A DNA stretch of 64,000 bases from Saprospira grandis str. Lewin (GTDB lineage: Bacteria > Bacteroidota > Bacteroidia > Chitinophagales > Saprospiraceae). Each line of letters starts with the position of its first letter. Position 1 is the stretch's first letter. The stretch covers positions 3,348,501 through 3,412,500 of the forward strand of contig NC_016940.1 of the NCBI RefSeq assembly GCF_000250635.1, written 5' to 3'. Shown here piece after piece: positions 24,161-31,806 of the stretch. The position numbers and the translations under genes are program-made. The notes beneath the pieces were generated by a model. The model had not been told where the DNA came from. It saw nothing but the letters and a program-made list of their open reading frames with translations, and made no database searches.

Positions 24161-26380
24161 ATGAAATTTATTTTTTTTACCGCTTTATTATTTGCCTTCT
24201 CGATCAGTTTGCATGGGCAAACCCTAGAAGGGCAGATCCTCGATCAGTCCTCTTCTCCTATTGCTGAGGCGACCATTATCAACAGGGCCAATCAGCAGCA
24301 TAGCCATAGTGATTTGCGGGGTAGTTTTCAGCTAGAAAAAGTGGCTGTTGGAGATACTTTAGAGTTTCGACATCTTTTATATCGCCCTAAGGTATTGTTG
24401 GTGGTCCAAACGGACAGCTCTATAATTGTACAATTAGATGATTTGGCGGTGGAGCTTGAAGAAGTTGTCATCAACAATAAGGTAAATAGCCTACAGCTCC
24501 TTTCTGATATTGATTTACAGTTGCAGCCCGTAAAATCTTCTCAAGACTTATTAAAAAAAGTGCCTGGCCTTTTTATTGGGCAGCATGCTGGGGGCGGCAA
24601 GGCCGAGCAGATATTTCTGCGTGGTTTTGACATTGACCACGGTACTGATTTGAGCATCACGGTAGATGATATGCCCGTAAATATGGTTTCGCATGCGCAT
24701 GGGCAGGGTTATGCAGATTTGCATTTTCTGATTCCTGAAACGGTAGAGCAAATTCAGTTTGAAAAAGGAAGCTACAATGAGCAAAAAGGTAATTTTGCTA
24801 CAGCTGGCTATGTCAATTTCAAAACTAAAAACTACCTAGAAGATAATCTGATTAAACTAGAAGCTGGTCAATATAATAGTGCTCGTGTTTTGGGGCTCTT
24901 TAAATTATTTAATAGCGAAAAGCAATCGGCTTATATCGCTAGCGATTATCAAGCAACTGATGGCTATTTTGAAAGCCCCCAGCACTTTGATCGGCTCAAT
25001 CTCTTTGCTAAATATAGCCTAAATAGCTCCCCAAATAATCACATAAATATTACGGCCTCGCATTTTCAAAGTAGTTGGGACGCCTCGGGCCAAATCCCTA
25101 CAAGAGCAGTAGAACAAGGACTCATTAGCCGCTTTGGAGCTATAGATGATACCGAGGGCGGACAAACTAGCCGAACAAATATTCGTTTGGCGCACAAAAA
25201 AATTATTGATGCGCATTCTTTGATCAAAACGAGCCTCTACTGGAGCAAGTACGATTTTGAACTCTATTCTAATTTTACCTTCTTCTTAGAAGACAGCATC
25301 AATGGCGACCAAATCAAACAGCGAGAAGATCGAAATATCTACGGCCTAAATACAGAGTATAATCGCTTCTTTCATTTTAATCAGTTAGAAGGGGCCCTGA
25401 TCGCCGGCCTACAACTAAGAGCCGATGAATCTATAGACAATGAACTCTCTCATACGATCAACCGCCAAACCGTTTTGGAGCAAATCCAATTTGGCGATAT
25501 CCAAGAAAAAAATGCCGCTGCTTATCTAGGCGCAAAATTAAATATTGGCAAATGGCTGATCCAGCCCAGCTTGCGCCTAGATTATTTTGATTTTGCTTAT
25601 ACCAATCATCTGAGCAGCGAATATGACCATCGCGCTACAACAAAAAGCATCTTGAGCCCAAAACTCAATATCGCTTACCAACAGTCCAATCGCTTGCAGC
25701 TCTACCTCAAAGGAGGAAAGGGCTTCCACTCCAATGATAGCCGCCTAGTCATTGCCCAAAATTTAGACGAAATCTTGCCCGCTACCTATGGCTTTGATCT
25801 AGGCTATAACTGGAAAATTAGCCCCAAAATGTTCCTCAATATGGCCTATTGGTACCTCTACATGGAACAAGAGTTTGTCTATGTAGGCGATGCCGGTATT
25901 GTAGAACCCTCTGGCCGTAGCCAAAGACAAGGTATAGACCTTAGCTATCGATACCAACCTGTCACTTCCCTCTTTTTTAATCTGGATGCCAATTATACCC
26001 ACGCCCGAAGTATAGAGGAGGAAGTCGGCCAAGATTATATCCCCCTAGCAGCAGATTTTACCCTCCAAGCTGGCCTGAATTATAAACACTCTAGCGGGCT
26101 GTATGGGAGCCTCAACCTAAGACATATCAATGACCGCCCCGCCAATGAAGATAATTCTATCGTAGCAGAAGGGTATACCCTGGTCGATGCCAACCTAGGC
26201 TATGAGTATAAACAATTTGATTTTGCTGTGCAGCTTCAAAACCTCTTTAATACAGCATGGAACGAAACACAGTTTGCCACCGAATCTCGCCTTTTTAATG
26301 AAAGCGAATCGGTAGAGGAAATTCACTTTACACCCGGAACTCCTTTTTTCCTCAAGCTAGTCATGCAATATAAGTTCTAG
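24161..26380 (+). CDS. TonB-dependent outer-membrane receptor
   Basis: A 739-aa receptor. The ATG at 24161 gives a clear signal peptide (MKFIFFTALLFAFSISLHGQ). A carboxypeptidase-like regulatory beta-sandwich domain follows (about 21-100, LEGQILDQSSSPIAEATI). Next is the plug (about 115-235, LLKKVPGLFIGQHAGGGKAE and FLRGFDIDHGTDLSITVDD), which contains MVSHAHGQGYADLHFLIPE, a His-rich stretch. A 22-strand barrel ends in KLVMQYKF, with the C-terminal Phe typical of porin-fold proteins. No SusD partner is adjacent, so it is not a SUS locus. Its position among YHYH lipoproteins suggests uptake of a metal complex; that is inference. Confidence 0.9.
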   Translation: MKFIFFTALLFAFSISLHGQTLEGQILDQSSSPIAEATIINRANQQHSHSDLRGSFQLEKVAVGDTLEFRHLLYRPKVLLVVQTDSSIIVQLDDLAVELEEVVINNKVNSLQLLSDIDLQLQPVKSSQDLLKKVPGLFIGQHAGGGKAEQIFLRGFDIDHGTDLSITVDDMPVNMVSHAHGQGYADLHFLIPETVEQIQFEKGSYNEQKGNFATAGYVNFKTKNYLEDNLIKLEAGQYNSARVLGLFKLFNSEKQSAYIASDYQATDGYFESPQHFDRLNLFAKYSLNSSPNNHINITASHFQSSWDASGQIPTRAVEQGLISRFGAIDDTEGGQTSRTNIRLAHKKIIDAHSLIKTSLYWSKYDFELYSNFTFFLEDSINGDQIKQREDRNIYGLNTEYNRFFHFNQLEGALIAGLQLRADESIDNELSHTINRQTVLEQIQFGDIQEKNAAAYLGAKLNIGKWLIQPSLRLDYFDFAYTNHLSSEYDHRATTKSILSPKLNIAYQQSNRLQLYLKGGKGFHSNDSRLVIAQNLDEILPATYGFDLGYNWKISPKMFLNMAYWYLYMEQEFVYVGDAGIVEPSGRSQRQGIDLSYRYQPVTSLFFNLDANYTHARSIEEEVGQDYIPLAADFTLQAGLNYKHSSGLYGSLNLRHINDRPANEDNSIVAEGYTLVDANLGYEYKQFDFAVQLQNLFNTAWNETQFATESRLFNESESVEEIHFTPGTPFFLKLVMQYKF

Positions 26381-26385
26381 AATTT

Positions 26386-26521
26386 GGGGCCCGCGGCCGC
26401 CCCTAAAAGGGCGGGCGGCCGCCGCTATGCTGCGGGGCTCACTGTTCGTTCGGCCCTTCAGGCTACACTTCGTTTCGCCTTCGGTCTGGCCTGACGGCCA
26501 CCCGCTCCGCAGCGCTGGGCC
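26386..26521 (+). repeat. GC-rich modular hairpin repeat, type B
   Basis: Begins GGGGCCCGCGGCCGCC and ends CGCAGCGCTGGGCC, with the shared GGTCTGGCC-TGAC-GGCC module. It lies 5 bp after the TonB receptor stop. Confidence 0.8.
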
Positions 26522-26624
26522 AAGAAAACCCCAACCCCAACCAATAGGAGAGGGGCAAACCCCAAAAAAATATTTTGAATAATTAGCTTCTGAGCATTGA
26601 TCACCACCTATAAAATTATACAGC

Positions 26625-27272
26625 ATGAAAAAGATCATTCAATATAGCCTATTGCTCCTCTTCCTTTGCTCCTCAACAGGGCTCTGGGCCCACCAACCCA
26701 ATTTGTCCTCTACCATTTTAATGGAAAAAGAAAACGGAGAGTGGATTATCCAAATCAGAGCCTCCCTTACCGCCTTCGAATATGAAGTAGCTGCACGCTT
26801 TGGCCAAGATGCCTATAAAACAGCTGAAGAGTTTAAAGAGTTGGTCGTTAAGCAAATAGAACAAAGCCTGTCGGTGAAATTTAATGAGGGCGAAAGCCTT
26901 AAACTGAATAAACCCCAAGTTCGCCTAGGACATGAAAGCAGTATTACTTTTGAACTAGAAGGAAAAACCGAAAACATGAACCTTATAGAGGTGAAGAACA
27001 CTAGCTTTGAACATATCTCCAGAAACCAAGCCGCCCTAGTTGTACTAAAAAAAGGCTTCGCCAAAAATCAGTTTATGATGAATAAAGAAAATAATCATCA
27101 ACTATACCTCAAAGCTGAAGATAATAAATTTGAAGCCCTAGACCCTAGCACAGAAAAACAAACTAATGTTTATGCTCTTGTTCTCCTCTTAGGCATCTTG
27201 CTAACTGGAATAGCAATTTTTCTACTCGTTAATAAACAATCTAAAATAGCCCCATCCACACCAAATCTCTAA
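26625..27272 (+). CDS. Exported protein with C-terminal membrane anchor (paralog of 29483)
   Basis: A 215-aa protein. The signal peptide (residues 1-22) ends GLWA before HQPNLSS, so the mature N-terminus may be His. The body (about 23-175) is a soluble domain. A single TM helix (VYALVLLLGILLTGIAIFLL) near residues 181-200 leaves a short C-terminal cytoplasmic tail. It shares layout and scattered motifs (KQLI/VVKQIEQ, LRLG/VRLGH) with the protein at 29483. The AH-P start recalls N-terminal domains of HupE/UreJ-like and CopC-like metal proteins, but I see no full match. It precedes two YHYH lipoproteins by 17 bp and is likely in their operon. Confidence 0.65.
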   Translation: MKKIIQYSLLLLFLCSSTGLWAHQPNLSSTILMEKENGEWIIQIRASLTAFEYEVAARFGQDAYKTAEEFKELVVKQIEQSLSVKFNEGESLKLNKPQVRLGHESSITFELEGKTENMNLIEVKNTSFEHISRNQAALVVLKKGFAKNQFMMNKENNHQLYLKAEDNKFEALDPSTEKQTNVYALVLLLGILLTGIAIFLLVNKQSKIAPSTPNL

Positions 27273-27289
27273 CCTTTTAAAATAAAGCC

Positions 27290-28384
27290 ATGAAAAATCA
27301 ACTGAAATATGCTTTGCTCCTCCTCCTAAGCCTGCAACTCCTCTGGGCCTGCGGAGATGATGAACCCCTCTGTGAAGATACCCTCTGGTATGAAGATACC
27401 GACGCCGACGGACTAGGAAATCCTGCCATCAGCAAAACCGCCTGCGAACAGCCAACAGGATATGTAGATAATAGCCTAGATAATGACGATACGAGCCCCT
27501 ATGTAGTCAATGAAGTCGATGAAACCCTATTTATTACTACAGATGGAAATGTCACGATAAACCGTGTGCCCTGTACCTTATCCGACGGCACAGAAACAGA
27601 ATGTTTTGAAATTGTGTCTAAACATACTCCCACCGACCACCAAATGGGACCCTGGTGCCCAGAACATATTTCTGATGGACCAGAAGATGGAGGCCTCTGG
27701 ATGGATAATGGCGTCCTCTATGATGTAGATGGACCCTTTATTGAAAATCTAGCCGTATTCTATAATGATACAAGCTGGAAAATGCATGACGCCAACGGAA
27801 ATGTCTACCGCTTTACTACTCAACAAGAATGCGAACAGGGCGCCGACCCCAATATCGAAGACCAATATATGAATATGTGCGCCCAATGCCTACCCTCTTG
27901 GGTAAACGCTCAAGAACGCTACCTCATCCCCGTTCGACCAACTATTCAAGCTAATTCTACCACACTTGGCGATGGACCAACTCTTGACCAAGCTGGCGTA
28001 AGCTATGGCCCCCTAGTTAGAGGACTAGCCTTTAATGGCGTTCGCTTTGACCACCCCGCAGATGTTAATACTATCCTCGCCGGATACCAAATCGCCCCCG
28101 TCGATGATGCCGGCGGACATGTCAATAACCGCCTGGGCTACCACTATCACGGAGATATGGGCCTCACTACACGTATCGCTCAAGCAGATGGACATGCCCC
28201 CATGATTGGCTACGCCTTAGATGGACACGGACTCTACGCACAATATGATGTCAATGGAAATGAACCTACCGATCTGGACGAATGCCGCGGACATTATGAC
28301 GAAATTAGAGGCTACCACTATCATGTTATGCCCCTAGAAAATAATGAAATCTTAGAATGCTATCATGGCGCCTGGGCCGAATAA
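27290..28384 (+). CDS. YHYH-domain lipoprotein 2 with MopE-like motif
   Basis: A 364-aa lipoprotein (lipobox LLWAC, Cys about residue 21). Residues about 27-68 contain TLWYEDTDADGLGNP, then C, then EQPTGYVDN...DNDDT. This matches the copper-binding MopE-type repeat (WYxDxDGDGxG...C.QP.GYV...D.DDT) known from Methylococcus MopE and many Bacteroidota surface proteins. The YHYH domain follows with GGHVNNRLGYHYHGDMG and RGHYDEIRGYHYHVMPL. It is a paralog of the protein at 22721 through CTLSDGTETECFEI and DHQMGPWCPEHI. The metal-binding motif plus paired YHYH suggests metal binding at the cell surface or in the periplasm. Confidence 0.85.
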   Translation: MKNQLKYALLLLLSLQLLWACGDDEPLCEDTLWYEDTDADGLGNPAISKTACEQPTGYVDNSLDNDDTSPYVVNEVDETLFITTDGNVTINRVPCTLSDGTETECFEIVSKHTPTDHQMGPWCPEHISDGPEDGGLWMDNGVLYDVDGPFIENLAVFYNDTSWKMHDANGNVYRFTTQQECEQGADPNIEDQYMNMCAQCLPSWVNAQERYLIPVRPTIQANSTTLGDGPTLDQAGVSYGPLVRGLAFNGVRFDHPADVNTILAGYQIAPVDDAGGHVNNRLGYHYHGDMGLTTRIAQADGHAPMIGYALDGHGLYAQYDVNGNEPTDLDECRGHYDEIRGYHYHVMPLENNEILECYHGAWAE

Positions 28385-28409
28385 TTTTCTAACCAAAAAA
28401 ATCCTAAGT

Positions 28410-29405
28410 ATGAAAAATCTAATTTATATAGCAGCCGTAATAGGCCTCTTTGGCCTCGCCGCTTGCAATAAAACAGATGAAGATTCCCCCACAGAAGATT
28501 ACCTCATAAAGGAATCGCTATTTAACGCAAATTCACTGCTGAGCTTTGAACGCATTACCGCCACCCTAGAAGACGGAACTACCGCCGAATGTTTCCAACT
28601 TAGCTTCTCTAGCAATCCCGTAGCTAATGGCCCTTTTTGTGCCGAAACAGTTAATGATATAGCCGGATTAAGCGTCTATGATGGGGCTACTAACCCCGGC
28701 CTCCGCCTCTGGGCAGCCGATTTCCTCAATGATATGGAAGCCGATGGCTACGATATCGTAGACTCTAACGGCAATGTGAATATTTATGACTTTGTTTCAG
28801 GGGCAATCAATATGAATCAGTCTAATTGCTTAGATGCTGCACCCAATGATGACCTAGAACTCACTTTCATTATCCCCGCCAACCCTAAATTAGCCGCATC
28901 TAATAATGATATCGAAGAAGTAGAACTCATCGGACTCTCTCTAGATGGCGTCCCCATCAATGGTGATCCCCCCTCAGCAATCAATGGACCCGCCATGAAT
29001 GGACCAGGCGGAGGAGCAGGCGGTACCGGCGGTACAGCAACAGAAATTAACATCCCATCTCTAGACCCCTGTGGTGGACACCATGACCCCGCTGGCTACT
29101 ACCACTGGCATTTTGTCCCTCAAGTAATGAATCAAGTACTTGTAGCCAACGGAATTACCGCTACCTCTTGTACCAAAATTACTCAAACAACTACTACCCA
29201 ATTAGTAGGCTTTGCCAAAGATGGATTTCCTATCTATGCTTATGCTACTCCTCCTACAGATTTAGATGACTGCGGCGGAAGAACAGCCATAACCAACGAA
29301 TACCCCGATGGCGTTTACCACTATGTAGCTAGCACAACTAGCGCACCCAATGTCCCCCAATGCCTAAAGGGCGTGGCTGCCCAAAATGCTTTCCAATACA
29401 ACTAA
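28410..29405 (+). CDS. YHYH-family lipoprotein 3 with altered YHYH motifs
   Basis: A 331-aa lipoprotein. The ATG at 28410 gives a lipobox GLAAC (Cys about residue 18); an earlier start would overlap the preceding gene. The YHYH positions are changed: CGGHHDPAGYYHWHFVP at the first site and DGVYHYVAST at the second, so the second site lacks its last His. A Gly-rich insert (GPGGGAGGTGGTA) sits before the first motif. Cysteines at the CGGH and CGGR positions replace the DDAGGH arrangement. It is third in the operon after the paralog at 27290 and ends at a strong terminator. Confidence 0.8.
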   Translation: MKNLIYIAAVIGLFGLAACNKTDEDSPTEDYLIKESLFNANSLLSFERITATLEDGTTAECFQLSFSSNPVANGPFCAETVNDIAGLSVYDGATNPGLRLWAADFLNDMEADGYDIVDSNGNVNIYDFVSGAINMNQSNCLDAAPNDDLELTFIIPANPKLAASNNDIEEVELIGLSLDGVPINGDPPSAINGPAMNGPGGGAGGTGGTATEINIPSLDPCGGHHDPAGYYHWHFVPQVMNQVLVANGITATSCTKITQTTTTQLVGFAKDGFPIYAYATPPTDLDDCGGRTAITNEYPDGVYHYVASTTSAPNVPQCLKGVAAQNAFQYN

Positions 29406-29428
29406 ATATGATTAAACCAAAAAAAAAG

Positions 29429-29456
29429 AGGAAGAGGTAATCCTCTTCCTCTTTTT
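29429..29456 (+). terminator. Terminator after YHYH lipoprotein 3
   Basis: AGAGGAAGAGG, TAAT, CCTCTTCCTCT with a perfect 11-bp stem, then TTTTTT. Only 28 bp separate it from the next ATG. Confidence 0.92.
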
Positions 29457-29482
29457 TACTCAACCACTAAAGCATTGCCTAA

Positions 29483-30055
29483 ATGAAGTTTATCCTGTTC
29501 CATCTCCTCCTCACCCTACTCCCTTTTAGTCTTTTTGCCCATAACCCGCTTTCCGCCCGCTATGAACTAAATCAAGAAGATAATCATTGGACCCTCAATG
29601 TTAACCTGAGCCAAAGCGGACTAGAACAAGCGCTGCTAAAACAATACAGCAAAGAATCGCTCAATACCAAAACAACCGCCCAACTCAAACAACTGATCAT
29701 AGAATATATTAAACCCCGATTTGTACTAAAGGTCAACGGAAAAAAAATTACCTTGAAAGATGGCGGCCTGCGCCTAGGAAACCACCAAACAGACCTGAAG
29801 TTTATCCTCTCACCCCTACCCCAAAAGATAGAAGAAGCCACGATCAGTATCCCCGCATTTAAGGAGAATAAACAACATCAAACTATCTTTTTTCACCACT
29901 TAAATGGCCAAACAGAACATCTCGTTCTCTCTACCAATAATGACTACCAAGCAATAATCATTGAAGCCCCTAAAAGTAAGCTAACCACTTACCTCCTGAT
30001 TACCCTAGGCGCCCTTATTTTTATTGCCCTCATTTATTATTTACTCGCTAGATAA
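29483..30055 (+). CDS. Exported protein with C-terminal membrane anchor (paralog of 26625)
   Basis: A 190-aa protein with a signal peptide ending SLFA before HNPLSARYEL, a soluble domain (about 22-160) and a terminal TM helix (YLLITLGALIFIALIYYLL). It is shorter than the protein at 26625 but has the same plan: likely mature N-terminal His, one domain, one anchor. It has no recognised domain. It sits between the YHYH operon terminator and the ECF sigma gene. Confidence 0.65.
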   Translation: MKFILFHLLLTLLPFSLFAHNPLSARYELNQEDNHWTLNVNLSQSGLEQALLKQYSKESLNTKTTAQLKQLIIEYIKPRFVLKVNGKKITLKDGGLRLGNHQTDLKFILSPLPQKIEEATISIPAFKENKQHQTIFFHHLNGQTEHLVLSTNNDYQAIIIEAPKSKLTTYLLITLGALIFIALIYYLLAR

Positions 30056-30115
30056 GGCTTGCCACTACGCCCCCTGTTCTAGCGCTTTGTTATAAGTACC
30101 AAATTATACTAAGCT

Positions 30116-30673
30116 TTGAATGTTAACGCTGAGGAATTATTAAGCCGTATCGCCGCTGAAGACCGCCAAGCTTTTCAGCAGTTTTACCAGCTCTTTGCAG
30201 AAAAGGTCTTTAATACAGCCCTTAGCTATACCCAGAACCTTCAAGATGCCGAGGAAGTTACACAAGATGTCTTTCTCAGTATCCATCAAGCCGCAGCCAA
30301 TTTTAAAGCTAAGGCTGCTGTCAATACTTGGGTCTACCGAATTACAGTCAATAAATCCATCAATTTTCTTAAAAAGAAAAAACGATGGGCCCTCTTTCAT
30401 CTAAATTATACCCAAAAAGAACAAACAGACTTTGAACACCCCGCCCTGATTCTCGAAAATAAAGAAAATGCAAAACTGCTCTTTCAGTTTATTGCTAGCT
30501 TGGCCAATAAACAAAAAACAGCTTTTATCCTTAGCTTTGTCGAGGATTTACCCAGACAAGAAGTAGCCGATATTATGGGCCTCTCCCTAAAAGCCGTAGA
30601 ATCCCTCCTCCAAAGAGCAAAAAAAAATCTTAGAGCCAAACTAGAAAAATCCTACCCCAACCGAAGGATTTAA
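30116..30673 (+). CDS. ECF-type RNA polymerase sigma factor (TTG start)
   Basis: A 185-aa ECF sigma factor. The start must be TTG at 30116, because an in-frame stop lies only one codon upstream (30110-30112) and no ATG precedes region 2. Region 2 holds DAEEVTQDVFLSIHQ and NTWVYRITVNKSINFLKKKK. Region 4 holds LPRQEVADIMGLSLKAVESLL and LQRAKKNLRAKL. The next two genes encode a small membrane protein and a CnrX-like periplasmic protein, so this is the sigma of a membrane-controlled switch. The TTG start implies low expression. Confidence 0.88.
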   Translation: MNVNAEELLSRIAAEDRQAFQQFYQLFAEKVFNTALSYTQNLQDAEEVTQDVFLSIHQAAANFKAKAAVNTWVYRITVNKSINFLKKKKRWALFHLNYTQKEQTDFEHPALILENKENAKLLFQFIASLANKQKTAFILSFVEDLPRQEVADIMGLSLKAVESLLQRAKKNLRAKLEKSYPNRRI

Positions 30674-30721
30674 CCCCCAACCGAAGTCTAATAATATATA
30701 GTCACCCTAAAATTATTTTCT

Positions 30722-31012
30722 ATGAATAACAATAAAGAAGAACAACTAAATAATCTGCTCTACAGCATGAAAGGAGCCCCCAAAGCAAAACCGCCAACTC
30801 AACTGTTCTCCAAAATTGAACAAGAGTTAGCCTCCCAATCAAAAGTTATCCAACTCAAACAGCTTTCTATTGTCGCCGCCGCCCTAGTAGGCCTCCTAAT
30901 ACTAAATCTTTGGACCATCCAAGCCCTTCAACAAAATAGACAGCTGTCTACCCAAAAACAAAGCAATAACTCCAATATTAGCCTAATGTCTAATTATAAA
31001 ATTTATCAATAA
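30722..31012 (+). CDS. Small single-pass membrane protein, probable anti-sigma factor
   Basis: A 96-aa protein. A hydrophilic N-terminal cytoplasmic segment (about 1-45) is followed by one TM helix (LSIVAAALVGLLILNLWTI, about 48-66) and a short periplasmic tail. No ZAS zinc motif is visible. It lies between the ECF sigma gene and the CnrX-like gene, and its stop overlaps the next start as TAATG. The position, size and topology match anti-sigma factors of the CnrY type. The call is from context, not from a sequence motif. Confidence 0.6.
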   Translation: MNNNKEEQLNNLLYSMKGAPKAKPPTQLFSKIEQELASQSKVIQLKQLSIVAAALVGLLILNLWTIQALQQNRQLSTQKQSNNSNISLMSNYKIYQ

Positions 31013-31452
31013 TGAAGCAGCTACAGTTTTATAAATACCTGAGCTTAGGCCTTCTCCTACTAAATATTTCTCTCCTTACCCTTTTCTTTTTCTTTAGCCC
31101 CCCGCCCCCAAAAGGCCCACAACGATTAGAAGATACCGCCCAAGAACTTAACTTAAGCAATGAACAAGAACAAGCGTTTATCCTACTCGTAAACGAACAT
31201 CTGCAGCAAATGCAAAAGGTCCACCTCCAAGAACATGACCTGGTTATGAGGTACTTTAGCCCACTCGTGAGCCAAAATAAACTAAGCGACCAACAAACTA
31301 TTATCCATGATATTGAATCACTCCAATCACAAAAGGTAATTGTTACCTACGAACACTTCGAAAAAGTAGAAGCCCTCCTCAATGAAGAACAAAAGAAGTC
31401 TTTTAAAAGATGGTTGGCCCATACGCTAAAAGCTATCTTGCTAGAAAAATAG
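31012..31452 (+). CDS. CnrX/Spy-like periplasmic heavy-metal sensor
   Basis: A 146-aa protein with an N-terminal TM/signal anchor (LGLLLLNISLLTLFFFF, about 12-28), a PPPP turn, and an all-alpha periplasmic domain of LTXXQ/CnrX style (RLEDTAQELNLSNEQEQAF, LQQMQKVHLQEHDLVM). His and Met residues spaced in that helix (HLQQMQKVHLQEH) could bind metal. Proteins of this fold include Spy, CpxP and CnrX; with a sigma and a likely anti-sigma directly upstream, CnrX is the nearest functional parallel. It ends before a terminator. Confidence 0.7.
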   Translation: MKQLQFYKYLSLGLLLLNISLLTLFFFFSPPPPKGPQRLEDTAQELNLSNEQEQAFILLVNEHLQQMQKVHLQEHDLVMRYFSPLVSQNKLSDQQTIIHDIESLQSQKVIVTYEHFEKVEALLNEEQKKSFKRWLAHTLKAILLEK

Positions 31453-31504
31453 AACCCCAAATTTTCTCTTTTAGCCAATCCTCCTAAACGCTAGCTAGTT
31501 GTCT

Positions 31505-31532
31505 CCCCCTCCTTTGTAGGGGGCTTTTTTTT
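31505..31532 (+). terminator. Terminator of the sigma operon
   Basis: CCCCCT, CCTTTGT, AGGGGG, then CTTTTTTTT. Confidence 0.88.
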
Positions 31533-31553
31533 GCCTTTTTTGTTGGTTCTTTT

Positions 31554-31740
31554 GGGGCCCGCGGCCAGCAAGCTGGCCGCCGCTATGCTGCGGGGCTAAA
31601 TTTAATGAGGGTTTCAACCCTCATCTATATATCATTGCGAAGCAATACCATTGTTGCGGTGGGTTTTAACCTACCGAAACGGGCCTCCGCAGCGCTGGGC
31701 CTTTTGGCCTTCGGCCATCTGTAGGTTTCAACCTACAGGC
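31554..31740 (+). repeat. GC-rich type B repeat with an embedded type D repeat
   Basis: GGGGCCCGCGGCCAGC...GGCCGCCGCTATGCTGCGGGGCT is followed by a full type D element (31603-31683: TGAGGGTTTCAACCCTCA, ATTGCGAAGCAAT, GGTTTTAACC) in place of the usual GCTCGGCCC core. It closes with CGCAGCGCTGGGCC and a CTGTAGGTTTCAACCTACAG hairpin. The copy at 37827 has the same chimeric order. Confidence 0.75.
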
Positions 31741-31806
31741 CCATATAGCAATGATATACCAGTCTCTATAAATTACAGGGCTAGCAGAGATATAAAAACA
31801 GCCCCC

